From Bacteroidota bacterium (GTDB taxonomy: Bacteria > Bacteroidota > Bacteroidia > Flavobacteriales > Flavobacteriaceae), in assembly GCA_024278565.1 (NCBI GenBank), contig JAJRSY010000081.1, positions 1-23,478 on the forward strand: DNA of 23,478 nt, written 5' to 3'. The notes beneath the pieces were generated by a model. It had not been told where the DNA came from, made no database searches, and was given only the letters and a program-made list of their open reading frames with translations. The first letter of the stretch is position 1. Every line of letters begins with the position of its first letter. Below are positions 1-8,209 of the stretch, one piece after another. The position numbers and the translations under genes are program-made.

Positions 1-669
1 GGCGGACTTGAAAAGTTAAAAAGCCTTAAAGGTTTAAAGATGATTGCAAAAATCAATCAACAGGGAATGGAGATTCCCTTAGAAATTCTTCAATTGAGCG
101 ATGGTAGACAAATGACCCTTGTAAATTTTCAGGGCAAAGAACTAAAGCAAGGGGTATATGATGGCGAAACGCTTTGGAGCCATAATTTCATGACCATGAA
201 AGCTGAAAAAAGCGACGCAGAGGCCACCACCAATTTTAAATTGAATACCAATGATTTCCCTGATTCATTTATAGACTATAAGGAAAAAGGGTATACAGTA
301 GAGTTATTGGGCAAAGAAACGATCGATGGTGCCGAAACCTTTAAACTGAAATTGATCAAAGAACCGATTACCGTTGACGGAAAGGAAGAAGAGGATATTT
401 CTTTTTACTTTTTCGATACAGACAACTTTGTTCCCATAGCCATGCAATCTGAAGTACGAGAAGGGCCGGGCAAGGGTATGATCCAAGAAATCACTTTTAG
501 TGATTATCAAGAAATAGACGGACTGTATTTTCCCTTTTCAATGACCCAAGGTGTGAAAGGGCAGCCAGGAAGCCCCATTACTATTGAGAGCATAGAGCTC
601 AACCCAACTGTGGAAGATGCAATATTTACGTTTCCCGATGAAATGGAAGGTGAAAGCGAAAAAGAATAA
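1..669 (+). CDS. outer membrane lipoprotein-sorting-like protein, 5' end outside the window
   Basis: The reading frame is open from base 1, with residues GGLEKLKSLKGLK before the first internal ATG at 40, so this is the 3' part of a gene that starts upstream; 222 residues are visible. The beta-rich sequence resembles the LolA/LolB-like 'outer membrane lipoprotein-sorting protein' family of Bacteroidota. Family members start with a signal peptide and a helix ending in a GGxEKLKxL-like motif, which matches what is seen at the left edge. LolA-fold proteins bind lipid or lipoprotein acyl chains in the periplasm; the substrate here is unknown. Visible landmarks are YDGETLW near the middle, a GKETIDGAETFKL strand pair and the FTFPDE C-terminus. 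The signal peptide is not in view. A hairpin with a T-tract follows the stop. Family assignment is moderately confident; the function is inferred from the fold only. Confidence 0.7.
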   Translation, partial: GGLEKLKSLKGLKMIAKINQQGMEIPLEILQLSDGRQMTLVNFQGKELKQGVYDGETLWSHNFMTMKAEKSDAEATTNFKLNTNDFPDSFIDYKEKGYTVELLGKETIDGAETFKLKLIKEPITVDGKEEEDISFYFFDTDNFVPIAMQSEVREGPGKGMIQEITFSDYQEIDGLYFPFSMTQGVKGQPGSPITIESIELNPTVEDAIFTFPDEMEGESEKE

Positions 670-687
670 ACGAACAAATTATATATG

Positions 688-710
688 GCCCTTATTTAAA
701 GGGCTTTTTT
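688..710 (+). terminator. intrinsic terminator after the lipoprotein-sorting-like gene
   Basis: A 6-bp perfect stem GCCCTT (688-693) / AAGGGC (699-704) with a 5-nt loop is followed directly by six T. It lies 19 nt after the stop codon at 667-669 and before the start of the next gene at 728. This supports separate transcription of the two genes. Confidence 0.7.
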
Positions 711-727
711 ATACAAAGCAACCTAAT

Positions 728-3700
728 ATGAAACATCAAATTACTTTTTCTCTGATTATAGGGCTTTTAGCATTTTGCCAAGTATCGGCCCAAGACAAAA
801 CAAATGATGGTAAGCAACTGTTCGGTGATATGACGGCAAGGCATATTGGTCCTGCGCTGATGAGCGGGCGTATCAACGATATGGAGATCCACCCCACAAA
901 CAGCCGAATAATCTATGCAGGCACTGCTGGTGGTGGCGTATGGAAATCGAATGATGCCGGTACAACGTTCAATCCTATTTTTGATGACTATTGCCAGTCT
1001 ATCGGTGCGGTGACCTTAGACCCCAGCGATCCTGACAATACTATTTATGTTGGTACGGGTGAAACATGGCCTCGAAATAGTGTATCTATCGGAGACGGAT
1101 TATACAAATCTGTTGATGGCGGGGCAAACTGGAAAAAAATCGGATTGGAAAAGTCAGAACGTATTGCGAACGTCATCGTCAATCCGAAAAATTCGAATGA
1201 AATCTACGTGGCCGCTCTAGGTGCGCTATGGGGCGATAGTGAAGAACGCGGGGTTTACAAATCTACTGACGGTGGTGAAACATGGAACAGGTTGCTTTAT
1301 ATAAATAAAAAAACCGGTTGCGCCGATTTGGTCATGGATCCAAACGATCCAAATATTCTTTATGCCTCAATGTGGGAGTTTAGAAGAACGGGCTGGAGTT
1401 TTGAATCGGGCGGAAGCAATAGCGCTTTATACAAGTCGACCGATGCCGGTGCCACATGGAACAAGATACACAATGGTTTTCCTTCGGGAAAACTAGGCAG
1501 ACTGGGTATTGCCGTTGCTAAATCAAACCCAAATATTCTATACACCGTTATCGAAGCTGAAAAAAAAGAACGCAAAGGTCTGTATAGAAGTGATGATGCC
1601 GGAAAAAATTGGAAGCAGTTGAACAATGATTTTGAAATTACGGTCAGACCTTTTTATTTTTCAAGAATCGTGGTTGACCCCCGCAATGAAAATGTTATCG
1701 TGAAAGGCGGATTACGCGGATCTATTTCAAGAGATGGTGGAAAAACATTCAAGAACCTTGGCAATATGCACGCCGATATACATGACATCGCTTTCAGCAT
1801 CAAAGATTCAGATATCATGTACGTGGGTACAGATGGTGGCGTATACCGCTCTTGGGATGGTGGAACCAATATGGAGATCGTTGAGAACCTTCCCCTCTCA
1901 CAATTTTATCACGTAAGTGTTGACGATGCCACACCCTATAATGTATATGGAGGCCTACAGGATAATGGGTCTTGGTATGGTCCCTCTTCGTCACCGGGCG
2001 GTGTTGAAGCCCGTGATTGGAACTCAATCGGGTATGGTGATGGCTTTCGGGTCTTGAAACATCCGACCAAGAACATCATCTATTCTGAAATGCAGGGTGC
2101 CGAAAATGTATGGCGCATTGACGTAGACCGAAATTTGTCAAAAACAGTGCAACCCCTTGCCAGTGAGGGCACAGTGAAACTCCGGTTCAATTGGAACGCC
2201 CCTATGGCTGTAAGTGCGCATCAACCCGATCGGTTTTATATGGGAAGCCAATTTCTTCATAGATCAGAAGATATGGGCGATACCTGGCAGATTATCTCCC
2301 CTGACCTAACCACCAATGATCCTACAAAGCAGACACAAGAGAATTCAGGAGGCCTGTCTAAAGACAATTCGGGTGCCGAAAACCATACAACCATTTTTAC
2401 TATTGCTGAATCTCCCTTAGATGCCAATGTACTTTGGGTAGGTACTGATGACGGTAATGTTCAAGTCACTCAAGATGGGGGGAAAACATGGACCAATACG
2501 ATCGAAAACGTTGTTGGTCTGCCCAAAAACACCTGGTGCTATCATATTGAAACAAGTAGTTTTGATAAGGCAACTGCCTATGCCGTTTTCGAAGGGCACA
2601 CGAACAATGATATGAAACCGTACACCTATAAAACCACAGATTTCGGTAAAACATGGAAAAACATCATTACAGATGACGTTAACGGATTTGTCCGTAATAT
2701 CCAAGAAGATTACGTAAACCCCGATCTGTTGTTTCTAGGTACCGAATTTGGTCTCTATATTACGCTGGATGGAGGAAAGAACTGGAAAAAGTTCACCAAT
2801 AATATGCCGGCCGTTGCGGTACATTTCATTGATTTACAGAAAACGACCAATGATTTGGTTATGGGCACCCATGGTAGGGGCATAATCATAATCGATGATA
2901 TTTCTCCCTTACGCACGGTCAATGAAGAAGTTATGGGCAAAACCCTTCATTTTTTCAAAACCAAGCCCACGGTCATCAATGAAGAAAGTAGTTTTTCGGG
3001 TAATTTCGGAAAAGAAACCCAGTTTGTTGGAAAGAGCAAGACCAAAAACGTACAGATAAAATACCACTTGAAAAAAAGGCACACTTTTGGCAAAATGCTT
3101 ATGGAAATACAGGACATGGATGGAAATAAGATTATAGAGCTTGGTCCCGGCAAATCAAAGGGAATCAATATAGTCAATTGGGGCTATACCCGAAAACAGC
3201 CGAAAGTAGCCAAGGGCAAGACTTTTTCTTTTAGTGGGTTCACATCCCCCACCGTACCTGCCGGAAAATACAAAGCGGTTATAACCAAAGGCAAAGAAAC
3301 CTTCGAACACACCTTTGAATTGGTTTACGATAAACGATCTTCATTGACCGAAGCCGATCGTAAATTGAAAAATGAGACCACAATGAAAATGTACGATATG
3401 ACCCAAGAATTGGCCTATCTGGTATACGAGATGAATCAAATGATAGCTAAATCAGAAATGGATAAAAATTCTAAAATGGCCGCTAAATTGAATGGTCTTA
3501 AAGAAACCTTGGTGATAACTACAGGTGATAATTACGTAGGTTCGGCCGAACCGCAATTGCGTGAAAAAATGACCGACCTTTACAGTAAATTGGCCAGTAG
3601 CTACGATAAACCCACGAGTTCTGAACTGGAAAACCTGCGTGTCATTTCAAAACGTTTTCAAGCTTCCAAAACCGACTTTGCAAAATTGAAAAAGAAATTC

Positions 3701-3757
3701 AAAAGCAAAGAACCCCTAGAGACAAAAACCTTTGAGGAGTTTTTGAATAGCAAGTAG
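728..3757 (+). CDS. exported BNR/Asp-box beta-propeller protein (VPS10/sortilin-like, 'glycosyl hydrolase' family)
   Basis: This 1009-residue protein starts at ATG 728, where a clear signal peptide begins (MKHQITFSLIIGLLAFCQVSAQ, cleavage after AQ). The frame extends back to 617, but that would add a non-signal leader crossing the terminator at 688-710. At least eleven Asp-box motifs (S/T-x-D-x-G-x-T/N-W/F) recur, including SVDGGANW, STDGGETW, STDAGATW, SDDAGKNW, TQDGGKTW, TTDFGKTW and TLDGGKNW. They define one or two large beta-propellers over about residues 40-780. The last 200 residues are an Ig-like or helical tail, with no clear T9SS sorting domain. Proteins of this layout are widespread in marine Bacteroidota as 'VPS10 domain-containing' or 'glycosyl hydrolase' proteins. 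Enzymatic activity is unproven, since Asp-boxes are structural. Likely periplasmic or outer surface. The substrate cannot be predicted. Confidence 0.85.
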   Translation: MKHQITFSLIIGLLAFCQVSAQDKTNDGKQLFGDMTARHIGPALMSGRINDMEIHPTNSRIIYAGTAGGGVWKSNDAGTTFNPIFDDYCQSIGAVTLDPSDPDNTIYVGTGETWPRNSVSIGDGLYKSVDGGANWKKIGLEKSERIANVIVNPKNSNEIYVAALGALWGDSEERGVYKSTDGGETWNRLLYINKKTGCADLVMDPNDPNILYASMWEFRRTGWSFESGGSNSALYKSTDAGATWNKIHNGFPSGKLGRLGIAVAKSNPNILYTVIEAEKKERKGLYRSDDAGKNWKQLNNDFEITVRPFYFSRIVVDPRNENVIVKGGLRGSISRDGGKTFKNLGNMHADIHDIAFSIKDSDIMYVGTDGGVYRSWDGGTNMEIVENLPLSQFYHVSVDDATPYNVYGGLQDNGSWYGPSSSPGGVEARDWNSIGYGDGFRVLKHPTKNIIYSEMQGAENVWRIDVDRNLSKTVQPLASEGTVKLRFNWNAPMAVSAHQPDRFYMGSQFLHRSEDMGDTWQIISPDLTTNDPTKQTQENSGGLSKDNSGAENHTTIFTIAESPLDANVLWVGTDDGNVQVTQDGGKTWTNTIENVVGLPKNTWCYHIETSSFDKATAYAVFEGHTNNDMKPYTYKTTDFGKTWKNIITDDVNGFVRNIQEDYVNPDLLFLGTEFGLYITLDGGKNWKKFTNNMPAVAVHFIDLQKTTNDLVMGTHGRGIIIIDDISPLRTVNEEVMGKTLHFFKTKPTVINEESSFSGNFGKETQFVGKSKTKNVQIKYHLKKRHTFGKMLMEIQDMDGNKIIELGPGKSKGINIVNWGYTRKQPKVAKGKTFSFSGFTSPTVPAGKYKAVITKGKETFEHTFELVYDKRSSLTEADRKLKNETTMKMYDMTQELAYLVYEMNQMIAKSEMDKNSKMAAKLNGLKETLVITTGDNYVGSAEPQLREKMTDLYSKLASSYDKPTSSELENLRVISKRFQASKTDFAKLKKKFKSKEPLETKTFEEFLNSK

Positions 3758-3776
3758 AACATTTTCATTTGAAATC

Positions 3777-3810
3777 AAAGGCCAACTGTCATTTGACAAT
3801 TGACCTTTTT
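3777..3810 (+). terminator. hairpin terminator between convergent genes
   Basis: A long imperfect stem pairs 3777-3790 with 3795-3808 (12 pairs, two mismatches) around an ATTT loop, ending in a T-run at 3806-3810. It lies 20 nt after the stop of the propeller gene. It faces the convergent DUF2461 gene, so it could act in both directions. Confidence 0.65.
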
Positions 3811-3860
3811 GATATTCACACTATCAGGCTTTACCTACCTAGAAACGATTCTATAAATGA

Positions 3861-4541
3861 CTAATCCAATAACGACTCCCCGTCCAGGTTTGTGGTCAAG
3901 ATACCGCCCATCAAATCAAAAAATGGTCGTACAGTTATAAAGCGCTGACTTACCTCATTGAAAAAGTTGGGGCCCATCACTTCACTATCTGTAAATTCAT
4001 GCCTGAAAACAAACGCCTTTTTGCGGATAAGGTCGATATTGGGATCCCCTTTGTCAAAACCTTTGGGTGCTGTTTTTAATTCTTCACCCTGCAAACCTCC
4101 CCATGCTGTCTTAAATGGTTTTACATTGATCACACTTCTAAATTCGTGGGAATCCAGTTCAAGTTCTTTTCGTATTCGCAATAGATCTTCCTTTTCAGGC
4201 TGCCAGAACCCAACGGCCATAAAGCTCTCACCTGGTCTGATACGTAAATAATACCCGCCGCGCAGTTTGGCTCCTGATCTAGAGAAAGAACCGGCAAAAT
4301 GGGGCTGATAGGGTGTTTTGTCATGCGAAAACCGGACATCCCTATAAATACGGAACATTTTCAGCTTCTCGATCTCGTCATGGGTGTTGAGTGCTTCCAT
4401 AAGATGGTGATAGAACATTTTTACCTTAGTTTCTATATCCTTGAATTCTTTTTTATGTGCTGCGAACCATTCCCTGTTATTGTTCTTTTTTAAACGCCTC
4501 AGAAAGGGTAGCACTTCTGCGGTTAGTTTTGGTTTTGACAT
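3861..4541 (-). CDS. DUF2461 domain-containing protein (TIGR02453 family)
   Basis: A 226-residue protein from the ATG at 4541 (MSKPKLTAEVLPFLRRL). The frame continues to 4580, but that start would add 13 residues and overlap the divergent upstream region. Family landmarks are FLRRLKKNNNREWF near the N-terminus, the central RIYRDVRFSHDKTPYQPHF block, GGYYLRIRPGES, and the LKTAPKGF and KAFVFRHEF segments. These match the conserved DUF2461/TIGR02453 pattern in both length and order. The family has no established biochemical role; members are soluble cytoplasmic proteins. It is divergent from the cysteine operon, with an 84-nt gap (4542-4625) that probably holds promoters for both directions. No functional link to cysteine synthesis is implied. 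Confidence 0.85.
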   Translation of the reverse strand: MSKPKLTAEVLPFLRRLKKNNNREWFAAHKKEFKDIETKVKMFYHHLMEALNTHDEIEKLKMFRIYRDVRFSHDKTPYQPHFAGSFSRSGAKLRGGYYLRIRPGESFMAVGFWQPEKEDLLRIRKELELDSHEFRSVINVKPFKTAWGGLQGEELKTAPKGFDKGDPNIDLIRKKAFVFRHEFTDSEVMGPNFFNEVSQRFITVRPFFDLMGGILTTNLDGESLLD

Positions 4542-4625
4542 GCGACTTAGTTTTAAGCTAAAGTTAACCTTTTGAACCATAGCCTATATAAATATTGGTT
4601 ATTTTTACACCCAAGTGTACGTAAT

Positions 4626-5420
4626 ATGAGCAAAAAATCGATCATAGATCAAATCAAACAACACAAAAAACAACCCAACCTCAGGTTTCAATTAAAGGAA
4701 AAAACGGAGGCGTTCACCAATCTGTTGTTTTATACCCTGTTTGATATAGATACGCCCGTAGCTGAAAACCTCGACAAATTAGAAGCAGCTTTTGATACCC
4801 TTGTTGGTCTTGCCTGTTGGGATATTGATAAACCCTGTAAAAAACTTTGGGGCAATTTCGTTGAAAAACTGCCGAGCGTACTTGAACTGCTCAATCTTGA
4901 TGCTGAGGCGACCGTAAACTGCGATCCAGCTTCCCTATCCATTGAAGAGGTATATATGGCCTACCCCGGTTTTTATGCGATCGCCATTTATCGTTTGGCG
5001 CATGAACTTTACAAAGAGGGCTTTCCGCTTGTTCCTAGATTGATGACCGAATATGCGCATCGACAGACCGGTGTGGATATCAACCCTGGGGCAACAATTG
5101 GGGAATCTTTCCATATTGACCATGGTACGGGTGTTGTCATTGGTGAAACCGCTGTTATCAAGAACCATGTGAAAATTTATCAAGGGGTCACGCTCGGTGG
5201 ATTGTTCGTCGCCAAAAACCTAAAAAGAACGAAACGCCACCCAACCATAGAAAACAATGTAACAATATATGCCAGTGCCACTATTTTAGGGGGAAATACT
5301 GTAATAGGAGAAAACTCGGTCATTGGTGGAAACGCTTGGTTAACTGAATCAGTGCCACCGAATTCTACTGTTTTCCACACCCCTGAAATCAAAATTAAAA
5401 CCCTGCCGGATGCCACATAG
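4626..5420 (+). CDS. cysE: serine O-acetyltransferase (EpsC/CysE type)
   Basis: This enzyme transfers acetyl from acetyl-CoA to L-serine, giving O-acetylserine, the first step of cysteine synthesis. The 264-residue protein is read from ATG 4626 (MSKKSIIDQI); an in-frame ATG at 4572 would add 18 residues and overlap the upstream frame of the DUF2461 gene. The N-terminal half is helical. From about residue 150 a left-handed beta-helix of hexapeptide repeats follows (INPGATIGESFHIDHGTGVVIGETAVI). D151 and H166 match the catalytic Asp and His by alignment with E. coli CysE (D143, H158). The GVTLGG and ILGGNTVIGENSVIGG coils complete the fold. Its 3' end overlaps the cysteine synthase start by 11 nt, implying translational coupling. 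The product is expected to be consumed by the next gene's enzyme. Confidence 0.9.
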   Translation: MSKKSIIDQIKQHKKQPNLRFQLKEKTEAFTNLLFYTLFDIDTPVAENLDKLEAAFDTLVGLACWDIDKPCKKLWGNFVEKLPSVLELLNLDAEATVNCDPASLSIEEVYMAYPGFYAIAIYRLAHELYKEGFPLVPRLMTEYAHRQTGVDINPGATIGESFHIDHGTGVVIGETAVIKNHVKIYQGVTLGGLFVAKNLKRTKRHPTIENNVTIYASATILGGNTVIGENSVIGGNAWLTESVPPNSTVFHTPEIKIKTLPDAT

Positions 5421-6294
5421 CCTACTGGATCTTATTGGTAACACCCCCTTGGTGGAATCACGTGTATTGAACACCAACCCCAATGTGAAATTGTTTTTTA
5501 AGTTGGAAGGGCATAATCCCGGTGGAAGCGTGAAGGATCGTGCGGCTCTTTATATGCTTAAAAACGGATTGGAACGTGGTGATTTCGACACCGATTCAAA
5601 ACTGATAGAGGCTACCAGTGGAAACACGGGAATCGCTTTGGCCATGATCGCTGGAACTTATGGATTGGACATTGAACTGGTGATGCCCGAAAATGCTACC
5701 GTAGAACGTGTGCAGACCATGCGGGCCTATGGCGCAAAGGTGACCCTCACCCCTGCCGATGCGGGTATCGAAGGAGCACGTGACCATGCCGAGGAAAAAG
5801 TAAGGGAACAGGGTTTTATAATGATCGACCAATTCGCAAACCCAGATAACTGGAAAGCGCACTACACCACCACAGGACCTGAAATCTGGGACGATACGGA
5901 TGGAAAGATCACCCATTTCGTTTCCTCAATGGGCACTACGGGCACTATTATGGGTACGTCTACCTATTTGAAAGAGCAAAGTGCCACTGTTCAAATTGTG
6001 GGCGTACAGCCCACCGACGGGTCAAAAATACCAGGTATCAGAAAATGGCCAGCTGAGTATTTGCCCAAAATATTCGATGCCAGTAAGGTAGATCAAGTGA
6101 TGGAGGTGAGCCAGCAAGAAGCTGCGACCACGGCAAAAAGACTGGCAAAAGAAGAAGCGCTGTTCGCGGGCATGAGTAGTGGCGGAGCCGCCTCGGCCGC
6201 CTTGCGTTTGGCGGCGTCCTTAGAAGAAGGGGTTATTGTTTCAATTGTATGTGACCGAGGCGATCGGTATCTTTCCTCTGATCTTTTTGAGTGA
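5410..6294 (+). CDS. cysM: cysteine synthase B (O-acetylserine sulfhydrylase)
   Basis: A PLP-dependent fold-type II enzyme that makes L-cysteine from O-acetylserine and sulfide (thiosulfate in CysM-type enzymes). It has 294 residues, close to E. coli CysM (303). Visible motifs are the PLP lysine K42 in GGSVKDR, the substrate loop TSGNTGIA (about 68-75), the PLP phosphate loop GTTGT, GMSSGG and the C-terminal CDRGDRYLS. The segment GSKIPGIRKWP is typical of the CysM rather than the CysK subtype. The ATG at 5410 lies inside the last codons of cysE (stop 5418-5420), so translation is probably coupled. The two genes form a compact O-acetylserine-to-cysteine operon. A strong inverted repeat follows at 6357-6452. 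Confidence 0.93.
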   Translation: MPHSLLDLIGNTPLVESRVLNTNPNVKLFFKLEGHNPGGSVKDRAALYMLKNGLERGDFDTDSKLIEATSGNTGIALAMIAGTYGLDIELVMPENATVERVQTMRAYGAKVTLTPADAGIEGARDHAEEKVREQGFIMIDQFANPDNWKAHYTTTGPEIWDDTDGKITHFVSSMGTTGTIMGTSTYLKEQSATVQIVGVQPTDGSKIPGIRKWPAEYLPKIFDASKVDQVMEVSQQEAATTAKRLAKEEALFAGMSSGGAASAALRLAASLEEGVIVSIVCDRGDRYLSSDLFE

Positions 6295-6356
6295 AAATAA
6301 TAACTATTTTTAACAACGAAGTACTAAGCTAAAAAAGGTCAACTCTTAGCAGGGAA

Positions 6357-6452
6357 GTATAGTTAGAGGTTTAAGGAGTTTAGATATTTTAACACGGTTA
6401 AGTTAAACTCCTATTAACTTATTTCCTAAACTCCTTAAACCTCTAACTATAC
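6357..6452. repeat. perfect 27-bp inverted repeat, convergent intergenic region
   Basis: Left arm 6357-6383 and right arm 6426-6452 are exact reverse complements over 27 bp (outer GTATAGTTAGAGG, inner AGGAGTTTAG), separated by 42 nt. The loop holds a small AGTTAA/TTAACT repeat. The structure sits between convergent cysM and an alpha/beta hydrolase gene and could end transcription from both sides, though there is no T-tract. The perfect arms suggest recent origin or active maintenance. Confidence 0.75.
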
Positions 6453-6469
6453 CTGCCAGCCAGGCAGGT
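6451..6469. repeat. CCTGCC/GGCAGG palindrome
   Basis: ACCTGCC (6451-6457) and GGCAGGT (6463-6469) form a 7-bp hairpin with a 5-nt loop. It shares its first two bases with the right arm of the 27-bp inverted repeat. Very similar palindromes occur in other intergenic stretches of the window (10861, 11062, 16524, 16635, 17044). Confidence 0.7.
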
Positions 6470-6567
6470 CCGCCAATTAACATTTAAAAATCACTGCGCA
6501 GAACAGCCATATACCCGCTACCGTACCATTCGGCAGGTAAACCGGACGGCAGCATAACCAAAATACG

Positions 6568-7368
6568 CTATGGCAAAGCCTCTTGCATGCCTTTTTTGAA
6601 TGTATCGGTGTCTTGTAAATAATTGTGTCCCCCACCTTTTATGGTAAACATTTTTTTTTGTGTGCCGGGAATTTCATCATAGAGTTGCTTTGCAAAATCG
6701 AACGGAATCACCTGGTCATCCGTTCCGTGAAAGATATATACAGGGCAATTTATATTTTGAACATATTCGTTTGAAGGAAATACATATTCAGACAACCAGC
6801 TGATGGGCAAAAATGGAAACCGATGCTCTCCTAAGCTCAGTGCGCTGTAAAAAGGTGATTCAAGAATCAGTTTTTTGGGTGAGTTTGTAGCCGCTAATCC
6901 AGTAGCTACACCGGTTCCAAATGAGCGGCCGTATAAAATAATTTCATTTTCATTATATAGTGTCAGTGCGTGGTCATAAAAAAGTTGGGCATCCTTTTTT
7001 AAGGCCTCTTCGCTCATGGTACCCGTGCTTTTTCCGTAAGTCCTATAATCAATTAGAAAGGCATCGTAGCCCTTTCTGTCAAACAAGTTGGCCACATGGC
7101 CCAAATGTGATACATTTCCTGAATTGCCATGAAAATAGAGAATTATGCCTTTGCGTTTTTCTGTTCTTATATGCACTGCATTTAATTTGGCACCGTCAGG
7201 GGCAGTAAGAAATAATTCTTCATAGTTCTGACAAAAATCATAGGTATGGTTCATTGGCATTTTAGAAGGAAAAAACACCAGTTTCTCTTGATAGGAATAT
7301 GCAAAATAAACAATTACGGCATAAAGGACCGCTAGTACCACTCCTGTTATTTTAAGCTTTCGCATCAT
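6568..7368 (-). CDS. membrane-anchored alpha/beta hydrolase, paralog 3 of 3
   Basis: A 266-residue serine hydrolase of the BEM46/ABHD13-like type. One N-terminal transmembrane helix (about residues 7-24) is followed by the hydrolase domain. The oxyanion region is HGNSG (80-84), the nucleophile elbow GRSFG carries S149, the acid is D218 in HGTDD and the catalytic histidine is H248 in GGGHNYL. All catalytic elements are present. Two further homologs lie directly upstream on the same strand, sharing YRTYGKSTG, KLILE(S/T)PFYS and RFPFLP blocks; the gap to the middle paralog is 31 nt, so they are probably one operon. The natural substrate is unknown; esterase or lipase activity on the inner membrane is an inference. 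The start ATG at 7368 is followed by a second ATG. Confidence 0.87.
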   Translation of the reverse strand: MMRKLKITGVVLAVLYAVIVYFAYSYQEKLVFFPSKMPMNHTYDFCQNYEELFLTAPDGAKLNAVHIRTEKRKGIILYFHGNSGNVSHLGHVANLFDRKGYDAFLIDYRTYGKSTGTMSEEALKKDAQLFYDHALTLYNENEIILYGRSFGTGVATGLAATNSPKKLILESPFYSALSLGEHRFPFLPISWLSEYVFPSNEYVQNINCPVYIFHGTDDQVIPFDFAKQLYDEIPGTQKKMFTIKGGGHNYLQDTDTFKKGMQEALP

Positions 7369-7399
7369 TGGTCATACCGATTTATGTGTGATTGTTTTG

Positions 7400-8209
7400 T
7401 TAGTAATCATCTTCTAAAATAGCCGTAACTCCCTTTAAATAGGCCTCAAATTCAATGAGGTTATTATGTCGGCCTTCTTCTATGGTGTAGAATTTTTTCT
7501 TTATACCTGAGGGTATCGACTCAAATAAACGCCTGCCAGATTCATAGGGAATAACCTTATCCTCAGTACCATGAAAAATTACCAACTGACTGTTAATTTT
7601 TTGAATATACTCATGAGACTTAAACTTATAGTTCAACAACCAATTGACAGGCAAAAACGGAAACCGATTTCGAGCCACCTCAATAAGACTGTAAAAAGGA
7701 GTTTCTAAAATAAGTCTTTTTGGATTGTTGTGCGATGCTAATTTCGTGGCAATGCCCGTACCCAATGAACGGCCGTAGAGGGTAATCTCACTTTCTTGAT
7801 ATTGTTTCATGGTATAATCGTAGAAAAGTTGCGCATCGTTATACAGCGCTTTTTCGCTTAGCTTGCCCGTACTTTTACCGTACGTACGATAATCCATCAC
7901 AATAACATCGTATTTTTTATCCACAAAGAAAGTGACGATATCGCCCCATCTCGAAAGATCGCCAGCATTGCCATGAAAATATAGAATAACCCCTTTTGGA
8001 TTGTCTTGTTTAAAATGAACGGCATTCAAAACAGCCGAATCGTTTGAGGTCAGATTAAACTCTTCAAAAGGTCGATTAAAGGTATATTCATAGTCTTGGG
8101 GCAGTTTTGTTGGTAGAAAAATCAACTTCTCTTGAAAAAAATACATCATAATTAGGAGTAGGGCATAAAAAAAAAGTATAAATCTAGCCGTTTTTTGAAG
8201 TTTCTGCAT
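7400..8209 (-). CDS. membrane-anchored alpha/beta hydrolase, paralog 2 of 3
   Basis: The 269-residue middle member of the hydrolase triplet. An N-terminal hydrophobic helix (about 10-25) is followed by FQEKLIFLPTKLP, shared with paralog 3. Catalytic elements are HGNAG (79-83), S148 in GRSLG, D217 in HGTED and H248 in EGRHNNL. The histidine motif differs from GGGH in its neighbours. The start ATG at 8209 overlaps the end of the upstream paralog by 26 nt, which implies translational coupling. It looks closer to paralog 3 than to paralog 1 (same YRTYGKSTG and RFPFLP blocks), suggesting the 2/3 pair duplicated last. Substrate unknown. Confidence 0.87.
   Translation of the reverse strand: MQKLQKTARFILFFYALLLIMMYFFQEKLIFLPTKLPQDYEYTFNRPFEEFNLTSNDSAVLNAVHFKQDNPKGVILYFHGNAGDLSRWGDIVTFFVDKKYDVIVMDYRTYGKSTGKLSEKALYNDAQLFYDYTMKQYQESEITLYGRSLGTGIATKLASHNNPKRLILETPFYSLIEVARNRFPFLPVNWLLNYKFKSHEYIQKINSQLVIFHGTEDKVIPYESGRRLFESIPSGIKKKFYTIEEGRHNNLIEFEAYLKGVTAILEDDY

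Noticed and set aside
617..727. Upstream extension of the propeller gene to an earlier ATG at 617
   Set aside because: It would overlap the previous gene, run through a terminator hairpin and bury the signal peptide that begins at 728.
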